This document shows, piece by piece, positions 30,767 to 42,612 of a DNA stretch of 64,000 nucleotides. Location of the stretch: NCBI GenBank assembly GCA_026400535.1, contig JAPLOU010000022.1, forward strand, positions 1-64,000, in the 5' to 3' direction. The translations under genes were made by a program, and so were the position numbers. Every line of letters begins with the position of its first letter. Position 1 is the first letter of the stretch. The notes below the pieces were generated by a model that saw only the letters and a program-made list of their open reading frames with translations, was not told where the DNA came from and did no database searches. Source of the stretch: Hyphomicrobiales bacterium. Lineage in GTDB: Bacteria; Pseudomonadota; Alphaproteobacteria; Rhizobiales; Beijerinckiaceae.

Positions 30767-33415
30767 ATGACAGACATGAGCCCTGAACGTTACAACCCCA
30801 AGGATGTAGAACCGCGCTGGCGCAAGGCCTGGGATGAGCGGTCGCTGTACCGCACCGAGAATGACGACCCGCGCCCGAAATACTATGTTCTCGAAATGTT
30901 CCCCTACCCGTCGGGCCGCATCCACATGGGCCATGTCCGCAATTACACGCTCGGCGATGTGGTCGCGCGCTACAAGCGGGCGAAGGGCTTCAACGTGCTT
31001 CATCCGATCGGATGGGACGCGTTCGGCCTTCCGGCCGAGAATGCTGCGCGGGACAACAGGGTCAGTCCACGCGAATGGACATATGCCAACATCGCGACGA
31101 TGAAGGCCCAATTGTTGAACATGGGACTGTCATGGGACTGGTCGCGCGAGATCGCCACGTGCGATCCCTCCTACTACAGGCACCAGCAGGCGCTGTTCCT
31201 GGATTTCTGGCAAGCAGGGCTGGTCGAGCGCAAATCGGCCAAGGTAAACTGGGACCCGGTCGACATGACGGTGCTCGCCAATGAGCAGGTCATCGACGGC
31301 AAGGGCTGGCGCTCGGGTGCCGTGGTCGAGCAGCGCGATTTGACGCAGTGGTTCCTGAAGATCACCCACTACGCTCAGGAACTGCTGGATGGCCTTGATA
31401 GCCTCGAGCACTGGCCTGACAAGGTCAAGCTCATGCAGCGCAACTGGATCGGGCGCTCGCAGGGCCTGCAGTTGCGCTGGGCCCTGGCGGCCGGAACGGC
31501 GCCCCCAGGCTTTGCTGAGATCGAGATCTACACGACGCGACCCGACACGCTGTTCGGGGCGTCGTTCATGGCGATCGCCCCGGACCACCCGCTGGCGAAG
31601 GCGGCAGCGGCAACCGATGCCCGTCTGGCGGAGTTCTGCGACATGTGCCGCCGTATGGGAACATCGGCTGCCGAGATCGAGACGGCGGACAAGCTTGGGT
31701 TCGACACCGGCATAAGGGCGATTCATCCGCTCGATCCGGCATGGTCGCTGCCAGTCTACGTGGCGAACTTCATCCTGATGGAGTATGGCACCGGCGCTAT
31801 TTTTGGTTGCCCCTCCGGCGACCAGCGCGACTTCGACTTTGCCCGCAAATACGGCCTGCCGATCATCCCGGTCGTCATGCCGGCAGGCGGCGATGCCCGC
31901 ACATTCTCGGTCGAGGACGGACCTTATGTCGACGACGGCGTGATGATCAACTCGCGCTTTCTGGACGGCATGACCACGGCGCACGCGTTCGATGCGGTGG
32001 CAGAGCGGCTGGACGCATTGCAGCGCGATGGCCGTCCGATTGGCCAGCGCAAGGTGAATTTCCGCCTGCGCGACTGGCTGATTTCCCGCCAGCGCTTCTG
32101 GGGTTGCCCGATTCCAGTCATTCATTGCGACGATTGCGGCGCGGTCCCTGTCGACCGGGCCAGCCTCCCGTTGGTGCTGCCCGATGATGTCAGCTTCGAC
32201 AGGCCGGGCAATCCGCTCGATCATCACCCGACGTGGAAGCATTGCGCCTGTCCGTCCTGTGGCAAGCCGGCGCAACGCGAAACCGACACCATGGACACCT
32301 TCGGCGATTCGTCCTGGTACTTTGCCCGCTTCACCGATCCGGACAACGCACAGGCACCAACAACCCTGTCGGCGGTGGACGGACCCAATGGCTGGCTTCC
32401 CGTCCGGCAATACATTGGCGGTGTCGAGCACGCGATCCTGCACCTGCTTTACTCCCGCTTCTTCACGCGCGCGATGAAGTTGACGGGCCACCTCAATACG
32501 GTCGAGGAGCCGTTCGAGGGCCTGTTCACGCAAGGGATGGTTGTCCACGAAACCTACCGCGACGGCGCAGGCGTGTATGTCCTGCCTGCCGATGTCCGGA
32601 TCGACAGCGACGGGACCAGGCGCCGCGCCGTCCATCTCGAAACCGGAGCCGAGATTGAGATCGGCCCGATCGAGAAGATGTCGAAGTCGAAGAAGAACGT
32701 CGTTGACCCCGATGAGATCATCGCCTCCTACGGGGCCGACACGGCGCGCTGGTTCGTGCTGTCGGATTCCCCGCCGGACCGCGACGTCATCTGGTCGGAA
32801 GAAGGCGTGCAGGGCGCGGCACGCTTCGTCCACCGCCTCTGGCGGCTCACGAACGACATCCGGGCCTTGGCGGGTCCGGCCCGTGCAAGGCCCGATGTCT
32901 TTGGCACGGAGGCCACCGCCGTTCGCCGTGCCGTGCACAAGGCGCTGCATGCCATTGAAACGGATCTCGAGAAACTCGCCTTCAACCGCTGTGTGGCGCA
33001 TATCTACAGCCTCACCAACCAGATCTCGAAGGCGATCGACCAGATGACGACCGATAGCCCGGACGCCGATATGGCCTTCGCCTTGCGCGAAGCAGCCGGA
33101 TTCCTGGTCCAGATGGTATCGCCGATGATGCCTCACCTCGGTGAGGAGTGCTGGCTCGCTCTTGGTTGCGAGGGGTTCGTGGCCGAGGCTCCCTGGCCCA
33201 TTGCCGATCCGGCGCTCCTGGTCGATGACTCCATCCTGTTGCCCGTGCAGGTCAACGGACGCAAACGCGACGAGGTCCTGGTTCCGGCCGATGCCGACCC
33301 CGCCTCGATTGAGGCCACTGTCCGCTCGCTTGCCAGCGTGATTCGGGCTATGGAGGGCCGGCCGGTCAAGAAAGTCATCGTGGTTCCACGGAGGATCGTC
33401 AATGTCGTCGGATGA
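30767..33415 (+). CDS. leuS: Leucine--tRNA ligase
   Basis: [29 protein letters not shown], class I synthetase. Confidence 0.97.
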   Translation: MTDMSPERYNPKDVEPRWRKAWDERSLYRTENDDPRPKYYVLEMFPYPSGRIHMGHVRNYTLGDVVARYKRAKGFNVLHPIGWDAFGLPAENAARDNRVSPREWTYANIATMKAQLLNMGLSWDWSREIATCDPSYYRHQQALFLDFWQAGLVERKSAKVNWDPVDMTVLANEQVIDGKGWRSGAVVEQRDLTQWFLKITHYAQELLDGLDSLEHWPDKVKLMQRNWIGRSQGLQLRWALAAGTAPPGFAEIEIYTTRPDTLFGASFMAIAPDHPLAKAAAATDARLAEFCDMCRRMGTSAAEIETADKLGFDTGIRAIHPLDPAWSLPVYVANFILMEYGTGAIFGCPSGDQRDFDFARKYGLPIIPVVMPAGGDARTFSVEDGPYVDDGVMINSRFLDGMTTAHAFDAVAERLDALQRDGRPIGQRKVNFRLRDWLISRQRFWGCPIPVIHCDDCGAVPVDRASLPLVLPDDVSFDRPGNPLDHHPTWKHCACPSCGKPAQRETDTMDTFGDSSWYFARFTDPDNAQAPTTLSAVDGPNGWLPVRQYIGGVEHAILHLLYSRFFTRAMKLTGHLNTVEEPFEGLFTQGMVVHETYRDGAGVYVLPADVRIDSDGTRRRAVHLETGAEIEIGPIEKMSKSKKNVVDPDEIIASYGADTARWFVLSDSPPDRDVIWSEEGVQGAARFVHRLWRLTNDIRALAGPARARPDVFGTEATAVRRAVHKALHAIETDLEKLAFNRCVAHIYSLTNQISKAIDQMTTDSPDADMAFALREAAGFLVQMVSPMMPHLGEECWLALGCEGFVAEAPWPIADPALLVDDSILLPVQVNGRKRDEVLVPADADPASIEATVRSLASVIRAMEGRPVKKVIVVPRRIVNVVG

Positions 33416-33947
33416 AGCCATCGCCGGTCGGCGGATGTCCCGCCGCATGGTTGCGGCCATGGCCGCCGCGCTGACCCTGTCGGGATGCATCCGGCCCCTC
33501 TACAGCGACACGACCATGTCGACGCAGGGGGCAAGCATCCGGTCCACGCTGGCCGCGATCGATGTCCCGATGATTCCGGACAGCCTCGGGCACACCATGC
33601 GCAACGAGTTGGTCTATCTTCTGGAAGGCCGCAATGCGCAGACGCCCAAGCGCTACAAGCTGCTGATTGCCACCAACGAGAGCGTCGCAACCACCGTGGT
33701 CAACAGCGCCTTCCAGCGCGCGGATGCCGCCAGCGTGCAGGCCACCGCCAACTATCGGCTGCTCACGGCAGACCAGTCCCGCGTGATCCTTAATGGCAGC
33801 GTCACAGGCTTCGCGACCTACGAGCGGACTCCGCAGCGTTTCTCCAACCTGCGCGCGGCGCGCGATGCGCAGCAGCGTGTTGCCCGTCATCTGGCCGAGC
33901 AGATTCACCTGCAACTCGCAACGCGCCTCGCGGCGGAACCGTCCTGA
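33402..33947 (+). CDS. lptE: LptE-like LPS-assembly lipoprotein
   Basis: Lipobox-like LTLSGC; located between leuS and holA as in many proteobacteria. Confidence 0.82.
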   Translation: MSSDEAIAGRRMSRRMVAAMAAALTLSGCIRPLYSDTTMSTQGASIRSTLAAIDVPMIPDSLGHTMRNELVYLLEGRNAQTPKRYKLLIATNESVATTVVNSAFQRADAASVQATANYRLLTADQSRVILNGSVTGFATYERTPQRFSNLRAARDAQQRVARHLAEQIHLQLATRLAAEPS

Positions 33948-33953
33948 TCCGCA

Positions 33954-34979
33954 ATGGTGGCCGTCAAGGCTCACGAGGCCGACCGCGCGCTCCGCTCGCT
34001 CGGCAAGGATATCCGCGTGGTCCTGATCTACGGTCCGGATCACGGCCTTGTCAGCGAGCGGGCCGAGGCGTTGGCACATCAGCATATCGCAGGGGGTTCG
34101 GATCCCTTTCAACTTGTCCGGCTTGACGGAGCCGACATCGCTGCTGATCCGATGAGATTGGTGGATGAAGCCAACACGATCGGCCTGTTCGGCGGCCAGC
34201 GCGCCATCCGGGTTTCAACCACCTCGCGTTCGCTCGTCGCTGCGGTCGAGCCCGTGCTGGCAACGCCGCCCCTTGATGCGCTGATTGTCCTCGAAGGCGG
34301 CGATCTGGCCCGCAACCACGCTCTTCGGCTTATGGTGGAACGGGCGAAATCCGGGCTTGCGGTGCCATGCTACGCCGATACAGGACGCACACTCGATGCA
34401 CTGATTGATCCAATATTGAAAGATAACAGGATCGATATCGATCATGAGGCGCGAACACTGCTTCTGTCTCGTCTTGGCGCCGATCGGCAATTGTCGCGCC
34501 GCGAGATCGAGAAACTTGCCGCTTACTGCATGGGCAAGACGCGGATCGAGGTGGCGGATGTTGACATGGTCGTCGGTGATGCAGCGGCGCGCGATGTCGA
34601 CGATGTGGTCGACCAATTGTTCACCGGGTCGATGGAGCGCATGGACCGCTCATTCAGACGCCTGACACTGGCAGGCGAGGACCCCGTGGTGCTTCTGGGT
34701 TTTGTCGTCCGGCACGGGCTGGCTCTTCTGGCCGCGCGGCGGAGCCTGGAACAGGATCACAGACCCCTGGCCGAAGTGGTGGCCGGGATGCGCGGGATGT
34801 CATTCACACGAAAGCCCGCAATCGAAAGCGCGCTTGCACGATGGACGGTCCAGAGCCTGGTCGGGGCTCTGGCAACGGTGCACAGCGCCATGGCGCAGGC
34901 CCGTCGGCACCCGGCGCTGGCGGAAGAACTGGCGGCGCGCGCCCTGTGGAACCTCACCAGAACCGCCGCCCGGGAGTGA
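33954..34979 (+). CDS. holA: DNA polymerase III subunit delta
   Basis: VVLIYGPDHGLVSERAEAL... and C-terminal clamp-loader domain; context leuS-lptE-holA. Confidence 0.92.
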   Translation: MVAVKAHEADRALRSLGKDIRVVLIYGPDHGLVSERAEALAHQHIAGGSDPFQLVRLDGADIAADPMRLVDEANTIGLFGGQRAIRVSTTSRSLVAAVEPVLATPPLDALIVLEGGDLARNHALRLMVERAKSGLAVPCYADTGRTLDALIDPILKDNRIDIDHEARTLLLSRLGADRQLSRREIEKLAAYCMGKTRIEVADVDMVVGDAAARDVDDVVDQLFTGSMERMDRSFRRLTLAGEDPVVLLGFVVRHGLALLAARRSLEQDHRPLAEVVAGMRGMSFTRKPAIESALARWTVQSLVGALATVHSAMAQARRHPALAEELAARALWNLTRTAARE

Positions 34980-34983
34980 TGGG

Positions 34984-35856
34984 TCAGCTCTTCAGCCTGC
35001 GACAGACACCCTCGAGTTGATCAAGTGTCCTATAGCGGATCATGAGCTGCCCGCCGCCATGAGCCTTGTGGGCGATGTCCACCTTGAGACCGAGCACATC
35101 TTCCAGCGCCTGCTCGAGCGCGCGTGTATCGGGGTCCTTTGCAGCACTCGCCCTGCCAGCTGTCTCAACAGTCCTGGCCGGCTCCTGCGCGAGGCGCTCG
35201 ACATCCCGCACCGTCAGGCCTTCCGAGACGATCCTGCGCGCCACGGCCTCCGGATCGGACAGCGCGAGCAGCGCACGGGCATGGCCGGGCGACAACTGAC
35301 CCTCGGCGAGCTGCTTGCGGACGCTGTCGGGCAGCTTCATCAGCCGCAAGGTGTTGGCGACATGGCTGCGGCTCTTGCCGATCGCCTTCGACAGGTCAAG
35401 TTGCGTGTAGCCGAACTCGTTCATCAACTGCTCGTAGCCCTGCGCCTCATCGAGCGCATTCAGGTCCGATCGCTGGACGTTCTCGACAATCGCGATCTCA
35501 AGGGCGTCCTTGTCGCTGGCTTCGACAAGGATGATCGGGGCTTCATGCAGGCCCGCGCGCTGCGCAGCGCGCCAGCGGCGCTCTCCCGCAATGATCTCGA
35601 ACACATCCACCAGACCCGGGACGGATCGGACAAGGATCGGTTGAATGATGCCACGCTCCCGGATCGATTGGGCGAGATCATCAAGCTCGTTGTCATCGAA
35701 GGTCTTGCGCGGGTTGCGCGGGTTCGGCCGCAGGAACTCGATCGGCGCAAGCCGCTGGCCCCGTCCCCGCTCCACAGCGCCGATTTCATCGCCCACATCA
35801 CCGATCAGGGCCGCCAGACCGCGCCCCAGACGCGACCGTCCCGGTTCATCTGCCAT
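34984..35856 (-). CDS. parB: Chromosome partitioning protein ParB
   Basis: LGRGLAALIGD, LRPNPRNPRKTFDD, IIAGERRWRAAQRAGL, HTH QLDLSKAIGKSRSHVANTLRLMKL. Confidence 0.96.
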   Translation of the reverse strand: MADEPGRSRLGRGLAALIGDVGDEIGAVERGRGQRLAPIEFLRPNPRNPRKTFDDNELDDLAQSIRERGIIQPILVRSVPGLVDVFEIIAGERRWRAAQRAGLHEAPIILVEASDKDALEIAIVENVQRSDLNALDEAQGYEQLMNEFGYTQLDLSKAIGKSRSHVANTLRLMKLPDSVRKQLAEGQLSPGHARALLALSDPEAVARRIVSEGLTVRDVERLAQEPARTVETAGRASAAKDPDTRALEQALEDVLGLKVDIAHKAHGGGQLMIRYRTLDQLEGVCRRLKS

Positions 35857-35889
35857 TATGGTTCTCCTGGTCACGCATCCACGCCATCG

Positions 35890-36726
35890 TCAATTCGCCC
35901 GGAGACGATGCTCCCGCTGGATGACCTCCGAGGCAAGTTTCAGATAGGCCTGCGAGCCCGCGCATTTCAGGTCATAGAGCAAAGCGGGCTTTCCATAGGA
36001 CGGCGCCTCGGACACCCGAACATTGCGGGGAATCACCGTATCGTAGACCTTGTCCCCCATGAACTGACGGACATCTGCCATCACTTGGCCGGACAGGTTG
36101 TTGCGCGGATCGTACATGGTCAACACCACGCCCTGGATCGTCAGCCTCGGATTCAGCGTCGTCCGCACCTGTTCGACGGTGGCAATCAGCTGACTGAGTC
36201 CCTCCAGCGCAAAGAACTCGCACTGCAGCGGCACAAGGACCGCATCGGAGGCCGTCAAGGCATTGATCGTCAGCAAATTCAACGACGGGGGACAATCAAT
36301 CAGCACGTAACCGAATCGATCGTCCCCGGTCGGCAACTTGGCGATCGCATCGCGAAGCCGTGTGACCCGATCCCGGTGGGCGGCAATCTCAAGTTCGACG
36401 CCGAGCAGATCGAGTGTGGATGGTGCAATGAACAGGTTCGGTACGGCGGTGTCATGCACGACATCGGCCAGAGAGCGCTCCGCGCTCATTACATCATAGG
36501 TCGAGGACCTGCGGCTCTTGCGGTCAAGGCCGAGACCGGTCGACGCATTGCCCTGCGGATCAAGGTCAATGATCAGGACGCGTTCGCCGATGGCTGCAAG
36601 CGCCGTCCCAAGATTGATTGCTGTCGTTGTCTTGCCAACGCCGCCCTTCTGGTTCGCCAGCGCCAGGACACGGCTGGCGCCACAGCGAGGGGGAACCGTG
36701 AGAAGAATGTCTTGCTCAAGTGGCAT
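35890..36726 (-). CDS. parA: Chromosome partitioning ATPase ParA
   Basis: RVLALANQKGGVGKTTTAINLGTALA, DLDPQGNASTGLG. Confidence 0.96.
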   Translation of the reverse strand: MPLEQDILLTVPPRCGASRVLALANQKGGVGKTTTAINLGTALAAIGERVLIIDLDPQGNASTGLGLDRKSRRSSTYDVMSAERSLADVVHDTAVPNLFIAPSTLDLLGVELEIAAHRDRVTRLRDAIAKLPTGDDRFGYVLIDCPPSLNLLTINALTASDAVLVPLQCEFFALEGLSQLIATVEQVRTTLNPRLTIQGVVLTMYDPRNNLSGQVMADVRQFMGDKVYDTVIPRNVRVSEAPSYGKPALLYDLKCAGSQAYLKLASEVIQREHRLRAN

Positions 36727-37381
36727 CGGTCTGCACCTTTGGCTGGCTCATCCTGACCAGAACGATCCGTGCGTCCCGGTCCGTCAGGCTTTGTCGCACA
36801 TCAGCGCAGAACACCCAAGATGTTGCGGCTTCATGCAATTCCTTCTCTACATCTTGTCCCTTTGGAAAGATACCCACGGCACCCCTTCTCAACAGATCGT
36901 TAGACCATCCCAACAGCTCGGTCAGCGGAGCAAGCGCACGCGCACTCACGACCGAGAAGGTCGGATCGAGTTTCGGCAGAATCTGCTCGATTCGACCCTC
37001 ATGGACGACGGCATCGAGGTGTAGCAACCGACAGATATGCCGGAGGAACGCACACTTTCGTCCGTTGCTCTCGACAAGGTGCGTGGGACCAGCGCGCTTT
37101 TCAGTTCGCACGATCGCGACCACCAGCCCGGGAAAGCCACCCCCGGAGCCGAGGTCAAGCCACGGGCCCGGCTGCTGTCCATGATCGAGAAGCTGGAGCG
37201 AATCGGCGATGTGACGTGTCCAGACCTGGCTCAGCGTCGAGGGACCGACAAGATTCTTGATGGCCTGCCAACGCGCTAGTTCATGCGCCAGGACGTCCAG
37301 TTTAGCCAATGTTTCACGTGAAACATGAGCAGACGCCGCCACGACGGCCCGACCTTCACCATCATCCGACAAGCTGGTCAT
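36716..37381 (-). CDS. rsmG: 16S rRNA (guanine527-N7)-methyltransferase RsmG
   Basis: [61 protein letters not shown]. Confidence 0.95.
   Translation of the reverse strand: MTSLSDDGEGRAVVAASAHVSRETLAKLDVLAHELARWQAIKNLVGPSTLSQVWTRHIADSLQLLDHGQQPGPWLDLGSGGGFPGLVVAIVRTEKRAGPTHLVESNGRKCAFLRHICRLLHLDAVVHEGRIEQILPKLDPTFSVVSARALAPLTELLGWSNDLLRRGAVGIFPKGQDVEKELHEAATSWVFCADVRQSLTDRDARIVLVRMSQPKVQTDAT
37310..37325. promoter_or_regulatory. parS: parS centromere-like site
   Basis: Perfect 16-bp palindrome TGTTTCACGTGAAACA, within the rsmG 5' coding region, about 0.6 kb from parA. Confidence 0.93.
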
Positions 37382-39257
37382 GGATGCCGTGTACCGGTTC
37401 CAGGAGGTTTGCCCGATGTTTGCGCGCCTGAATGGCGAGGATGGTCAAGGCTGCCGGTGTCACGCCTTCCATCCGTGCCGCGTGTCCGAGCGTCGGCGGC
37501 CGACGCTCGCCGAGTTTGACCTTCACCTCGTTCGATAATCCCGGAATGTTGGCAAAGTCCATCTCTTCAGGAAGAGCGATGGCGGCATCGCGCCGGAAGA
37601 TATCGACATCGGCCTGCTGCCTGTCCATATAGACAGCATAGACGGCATCGGAAACGACACGGTCTGCAATGCGGGGTTCCACATCGGCAAGCTGTGGCCA
37701 CAGACGTGTCAGCTGATCAAGCGTAACGTCTGGGTAGGACAACAGATCGAACGCGCTCCGCCTGACCCCATCAAGCTTCATCGCCAAGCCATGACGCAGC
37801 CCTTCAGTCGGCGTGACGGATAGTGATTTCAGTTCGGAGGCGAATCGCAGAATTTTCGCGGCTTGATCGCACACCCGCCTTTGACGCCCGCCACCCAGAA
37901 GTCCGTAGCGTATCCCCGTGGCACTGAGACGTTCATCCGCATTGTCAATCCGCAGCGACAGTCTGAACTCGCAACGCGAGGTGAACATGCGATACGGTTC
38001 TGTTACCCCCCGGGAGACGAGATCATCGACCATCACGCCGATATACGATGTCGCCCGGTCGAAGGCGTGACCTTCACGGCCTGACGCCTTCAGGGCCGCA
38101 TTCAGACCCGCCGCCAGACCCTGGGCTGCAGCCTCTTCATAGCCCGTTGTCCCATTGATCTGACCAGCCAGAAACAACCCTTCGACAGCCCGCAACTCGA
38201 GCGTGGGCTTCAAGGCTCGCGGGTCGACATAGTCATACTCGATCGCGTAGCCAGGCCTCAGGATCGACACGTCCTCAAGTCCCGGAATCGTCTTGACAAG
38301 ATCCCGCTGAACATCTTCCGGCAGAGAGGTCGAGATCCCGTTTGGGTAGACCGTGTCATCATCCAGACCCTCGGGCTCCAGAAAGATCTGGTGCCCATCC
38401 CGATCACCAAACCGGACAATCTTGTCCTCGATCGACGGACAGTATCGCGGCCCACGGCCTTCGATCACACCCGCATACATCGGTGAGGCATGCAGGTTCG
38501 CGCGGATCAGATCGTGTGTCGCCTTTGTGGTCCGGGTGATTCCGCAGGCGATCTGGCGCAAGGGCAGTTGGTCCGTCATCAGGGAGAAGGGCTCTGGGTC
38601 GGTATCCCCTTCCTGCATCTCCAACAGGCTCCACTTGATCGTCTTGCTGGACAAGCGTGGAGGTGTGCCAGTCTTGAGCCGTCCCAACGGCAGACCAAGC
38701 TGCTCGAACTGGGATGATAGACCGACGGAGCGCTCATCACCCATGCGTCCCGCGGGAATCTGCCGCAATCCAAGATGGATCACACCCCGCAGAAAGGTTC
38801 CCGTGGTGATGACAAGTGTTCCGCATCCGAATCGCTGTCCGTCGCCCAGTTGAACCCCTGACACCCGGCGTCCCACTTGCTCGAAGCTGACCACGTCTCC
38901 TTCAAGAATCGACAGATTGGTCTGGCTTCGCAACAGCCCCTGGATCGCCTCCCGATACCGTTCGCGGTCTGCCTGGGCTCTTGGCCCACGCACTGCAGGT
39001 CCCTTGCGTCGGTTAAGAAGCCGAAACTGGATACCTGCGGCGTCGGCAGCCCGCCCCATCAGGCCGTCGAGCGCATCGACCTCCCGGACAAGATGGCCTT
39101 TGCCAAGCCCGCCAATAGCCGGGTTGCAGGACATGACGCCGATCGTCGAGATGCTGTGGGTGACCAGCAATGTCGACGCACCCATGCGTGCAGCTGCCGC
39201 TGCAGCCTCAACCCCTGCATGGCCGCCGCCAACCACAACAACATCATACCCGGCCAT
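37362..39257 (-). CDS. mnmG: tRNA uridine-5-carboxymethylaminomethyl(34) synthesis enzyme MnmG
   Basis: [66 protein letters not shown]. Confidence 0.97.
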   Translation of the reverse strand: MAGYDVVVVGGGHAGVEAAAAAARMGASTLLVTHSISTIGVMSCNPAIGGLGKGHLVREVDALDGLMGRAADAAGIQFRLLNRRKGPAVRGPRAQADRERYREAIQGLLRSQTNLSILEGDVVSFEQVGRRVSGVQLGDGQRFGCGTLVITTGTFLRGVIHLGLRQIPAGRMGDERSVGLSSQFEQLGLPLGRLKTGTPPRLSSKTIKWSLLEMQEGDTDPEPFSLMTDQLPLRQIACGITRTTKATHDLIRANLHASPMYAGVIEGRGPRYCPSIEDKIVRFGDRDGHQIFLEPEGLDDDTVYPNGISTSLPEDVQRDLVKTIPGLEDVSILRPGYAIEYDYVDPRALKPTLELRAVEGLFLAGQINGTTGYEEAAAQGLAAGLNAALKASGREGHAFDRATSYIGVMVDDLVSRGVTEPYRMFTSRCEFRLSLRIDNADERLSATGIRYGLLGGGRQRRVCDQAAKILRFASELKSLSVTPTEGLRHGLAMKLDGVRRSAFDLLSYPDVTLDQLTRLWPQLADVEPRIADRVVSDAVYAVYMDRQQADVDIFRRDAAIALPEEMDFANIPGLSNEVKVKLGERRPPTLGHAARMEGVTPAALTILAIQARKHRANLLEPVHGIHDQLVG

Positions 39258-39302
39258 GGGCCCGCCTCCTGATTTCAGTCCGACGCGGCACCGCTGCACC
39301 CG

Positions 39303-39326
39303 ATGATGTTTCACGTGAAACATCAT
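39303..39326. promoter_or_regulatory. parS: parS centromere-like site
   Basis: Perfect 24-bp palindrome ATGATGTTTCACGTGAAACATCAT containing the core TGTTTCACGTGAAACA; intergenic mnmE/mnmG. Confidence 0.93.
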
Positions 39327-39350
39327 GTCCGGCGCAACGCCACGGAAATG

Positions 39351-40667
39351 CTACTTACCGATACAGAACCCTTCGAACAAGCGGTCAAGGACCGTGTCGA
39401 GATCGGTTTGGCCCACCAGGCGCGACAGCGCGCTGCTCGCCCCGCGGAGATCCTCCGCAGCCAACTCGGGAAGCCCAGCCGCCAGCGAGCGGTCCAGGCA
39501 ATCACGCATCTCGACGAGGCAGCGCCGGTGTCTCTCCCGCGATACCAGCGAGGCTTCGGCTGGACCCGACGCACTGAGCCTTTTGATGATTTCGAGCTCG
39601 AGACCCTCAAGCCCCTGTCCGGTCCGACTCGACACCATCAGCGCGCCCGGCGGCGGCTGACCGCCAAGATCCGCCTTGCTGTACACACGCACCGTACCAA
39701 GGCTTCCGGTGTCGGCCGCGTCGAGCTCCGGCGCGTCGTGACTGAAAACCGAGACAACCACATCGGCCTGCCGCGCGCGGCTCAAGGCACGGCGAATTCC
39801 TTCCTGCTCGATCGGATCGGTACTCTCCTGGATGCCGGCCGAATCCACATAGACCACCGGCCAACCGGCCAGCGCGACCGATGTCTCGATAACATCCCGC
39901 GTCGTTCCTGGCCTTTCGGAGACAATGGCCACATCACGTCTGGTCAGGGCGTTCAACAGTGAAGACTTCCCCGCATTGGGCCGACCCGTGATCACCACGC
40001 TGAACCCCTCGCGGATCCGCCGCCCATGAGCCTCGCCCGAAAGGACGGCGCCAACCTCCCCGCGCAACGCGAGTGTGGCCCGCCGCGCCCGCCCGAACGC
40101 GCCCGAGTCGACATCACCTTCATCAGAGAAATCCAGCTCTGCTTCAATCCACGATCGTGCCTGAACGAGCTCGTCGGCCCACCGACGCGCGACAGCCCCC
40201 AGCTCTCCGCTGAGCTGCCGCTGGGCCTGCTGCAACTGGGCATCCGTCTCTGCCGCCAGCAGCTCCCCAAGGGCTTCGACCTGCAGCAGATCAAGCTTGC
40301 CGTTGTACAGCGACCGCCGGCTGAATTCACCCGGTTCGGCGAGGCGGATCTCGTCGGAGAGCGCCGGCAACAGCGCCAAAACAGCAGCAATGACGGCAGC
40401 GCTCCCGTGAACGTGAAGTTCCAGGACATCCTCGCCAGTGGCACTGTGCGGCCCCGCAAAGAGTATGGCAATACAATCATCGATCCGCGCACCAGTCGCC
40501 GGGTTCCGCAGGATCGCGCGCTGCGCTCTCCGATGGACAAGGGGTTTGTCCAGGATTGCCTCAGCAGCGAAGCGCGCAAGCCTCCCTGAAACCCGAACGA
40601 CGGCAATGGCAGCCCTGTTAGCGCCCGATGACAGCGCAACGATGGTCTGGTTCGACACGACGCCCAT
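39351..40667 (-). CDS. mnmE: tRNA uridine-5-carboxymethylaminomethyl(34) synthesis GTPase MnmE
   Basis: PGEFSRRSLYNGKLDLLQVEAL, GRPNAGKSSLLNAL, DSAGI, C-terminal FCIGK. Confidence 0.96.
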   Translation of the reverse strand: MGVVSNQTIVALSSGANRAAIAVVRVSGRLARFAAEAILDKPLVHRRAQRAILRNPATGARIDDCIAILFAGPHSATGEDVLELHVHGSAAVIAAVLALLPALSDEIRLAEPGEFSRRSLYNGKLDLLQVEALGELLAAETDAQLQQAQRQLSGELGAVARRWADELVQARSWIEAELDFSDEGDVDSGAFGRARRATLALRGEVGAVLSGEAHGRRIREGFSVVITGRPNAGKSSLLNALTRRDVAIVSERPGTTRDVIETSVALAGWPVVYVDSAGIQESTDPIEQEGIRRALSRARQADVVVSVFSHDAPELDAADTGSLGTVRVYSKADLGGQPPPGALMVSSRTGQGLEGLELEIIKRLSASGPAEASLVSRERHRRCLVEMRDCLDRSLAAGLPELAAEDLRGASSALSRLVGQTDLDTVLDRLFEGFCIGK

Positions 40668-40707
40668 CCCTGCCTGATCGGTACGGATCCGAATCGGACG
40701 CGTCTGA

Positions 40708-41988
40708 TCAGGTATTCATCGACTCAAAAAACTCACTGTTCTGCTTGGTCTGCCGCAGCTTGTCGATCAGAAACTCGATCGCGTCCTGAGGACCCATCGG
40801 ATTCAGAATGCGCCGCAGGACATAGGTTTTCTGCAACTGGTCGCGCGGTGTGATGAGCTCTTCTTTGCGCGTACCCGACTTGAGGATATCGATGGCCGGG
40901 AACACACGCTTGTCTGCCACCTTGCGATCAAGCACGATCTCGGAGTTGCCCGTGCCCTTGAATTCCTCGAAGATCACCTCGTCCATGCGGCTCCCGGTGT
41001 CGATCAGGGCCGTCGCGATGATGGTCAGCGAACCCCCCTCCTCGATGTTTCGTGCCGCTCCGAAAAAGCGTTTCGGCCGCTGCAGCGCGTTGGCATCGAC
41101 GCCGCCCGTCAACACCTTGCCCGATGATGGGACGACCGTGTTGTAGGCACGACCCAGGCGCGTGATCGAGTCCAGCAGGATCACCACATCACGGTTGTGT
41201 TCGACGAGGCGCTTTGCCTTCTCGATGACCATTTCCGCAACCTGAACGTGTCGGGAGGCAGGCTCGTCGAACGTCGACGACACAACCTCGCCCTTCACGG
41301 ACCGCTGCATGTCCGTCACTTCTTCCGGACGTTCGTCGATCAGCAGGACGATCAGATAGCACTCCGGATGATTCGACGTGATCGACTGCGCGATATTCTG
41401 CAGCAGCACTGTCTTCCCCGTCCGCGGAGGCGCCACGATCAAGGCACGCTGGCCCTTGCCGATGGGGGAGACAATGTCGATCACCCGCGCCGAGAAATCC
41501 TTCCGGGTCGGGTCGGTCACTTCCATCTTCAAGCGGGACTCAGGATACAGCGGCGTCAGGTTGTCGAAATTGACCTTGTGCTTGGTTTTCTCCGGATCCT
41601 CGAAATTGATCAGGTTGACCTTCAGCAGCGCAAAATATCGTTCGGCATCCTTGGGGCCGCGAATGGGCCCCTCCACCGTATCACCGGTGCGCAGACCAAA
41701 CTTGCGGATCTGCGTCGGCGAAACGTAGATGTCGTCAGGCCCGGCCAGATAATTTGAATCCGGGGAGCGCAGGAAGCCGAAACCATCCTGCAGGACCTCG
41801 ACCACGCCTTCACCGATGATCTCCACCTCCCGCGCCGCAAGCTGCTTCAGGATCGCGAACATCAGCTCCTGTTTGCGCAAGGTTCCCGCATTCTCGACCT
41901 CCACCTCCTCGGCAAAGGTCATCAGTTCAGTCGGAGACTTGGACTTCAGGTCCTGAAGTTTGATTTCGCGCATGAGGGCATCGGTCAT
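40708..41988 (-). CDS. rho: Transcription termination factor Rho
   Basis: [55 protein letters not shown]. Confidence 0.97.
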   Translation of the reverse strand: MTDALMREIKLQDLKSKSPTELMTFAEEVEVENAGTLRKQELMFAILKQLAAREVEIIGEGVVEVLQDGFGFLRSPDSNYLAGPDDIYVSPTQIRKFGLRTGDTVEGPIRGPKDAERYFALLKVNLINFEDPEKTKHKVNFDNLTPLYPESRLKMEVTDPTRKDFSARVIDIVSPIGKGQRALIVAPPRTGKTVLLQNIAQSITSNHPECYLIVLLIDERPEEVTDMQRSVKGEVVSSTFDEPASRHVQVAEMVIEKAKRLVEHNRDVVILLDSITRLGRAYNTVVPSSGKVLTGGVDANALQRPKRFFGAARNIEEGGSLTIIATALIDTGSRMDEVIFEEFKGTGNSEIVLDRKVADKRVFPAIDILKSGTRKEELITPRDQLQKTYVLRRILNPMGPQDAIEFLIDKLRQTKQNSEFFESMNT

Positions 41989-42183
41989 GGTTGTGCTATC
42001 GGCAGGCGGGACCCGAGCATGAGCGCGGAAAGCCGGGCCGAACGGCAGACAAGAAAGGGAAGGATCGACATCGATGACACCACGGTGCCGCCGAACCTCA
42101 TTCGATCTGCAAGGAGAGAAAGCGCATCGTTCTAGCCCGTTTCGTGCGAACTCTCAAGCCCCATCAACGGCCATGAAACGGCG

Positions 42184-42606
42184 TCACGCCGGCTTCACGA
42201 TAACCATCGCCACAATGAGCAGCATCAGAAGGGTCGGCACTTCGTTCACGATCCTGAAAAACCGTGCCGAACGCTGGTTTCTGTCCTCGGCAAAGACACG
42301 GACCTGCCCAGCCAGGAATCCATGGGCGGCCGAGAGCGCTATCAACGCCATAAGCTTTACCTGAAACCACCCAGCCCCGAGCCAGTTGCCACGCCAGGCC
42401 AGATACAGCCCGCTCGCCCATCCCACGATCATCGCAGGCGTCATGATCGCCTTCAACAACCGCCGCTCCATCACCTTGAACGTCTCGGACTGGACTGATC
42501 CAAGCTCGGCTGCGCAGTGATAGATCATCAGCCGCGGCAGGTACAGCAGAGCCGCCATCCACGATATGATGGCAACAACATGCAGCGCCTTGATCCACTC
42601 ATACAT
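42184..42606 (-). CDS. hemJ: Protoporphyrinogen oxidase HemJ
   Basis: MYEWIKALHVVAIISWMAALLYLPRLMIYH...; small multi-TM protein next to hemE. Confidence 0.9.
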   Translation of the reverse strand: MYEWIKALHVVAIISWMAALLYLPRLMIYHCAAELGSVQSETFKVMERRLLKAIMTPAMIVGWASGLYLAWRGNWLGAGWFQVKLMALIALSAAHGFLAGQVRVFAEDRNQRSARFFRIVNEVPTLLMLLIVAMVIVKPA

Positions 42607-42612
42607 CGGCGC

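Noticed and set aside
31130-33490. 786-aa ORF antisense to leuS
   Set aside because: GC-driven shadow ORF; no recognisable domains and leuS occupies the region convincingly
34702-36756. 684-aa + strand ORF across parB/parA
   Set aside because: Antisense to ParA/ParB, which have complete motifs; composition typical of shadow ORFs
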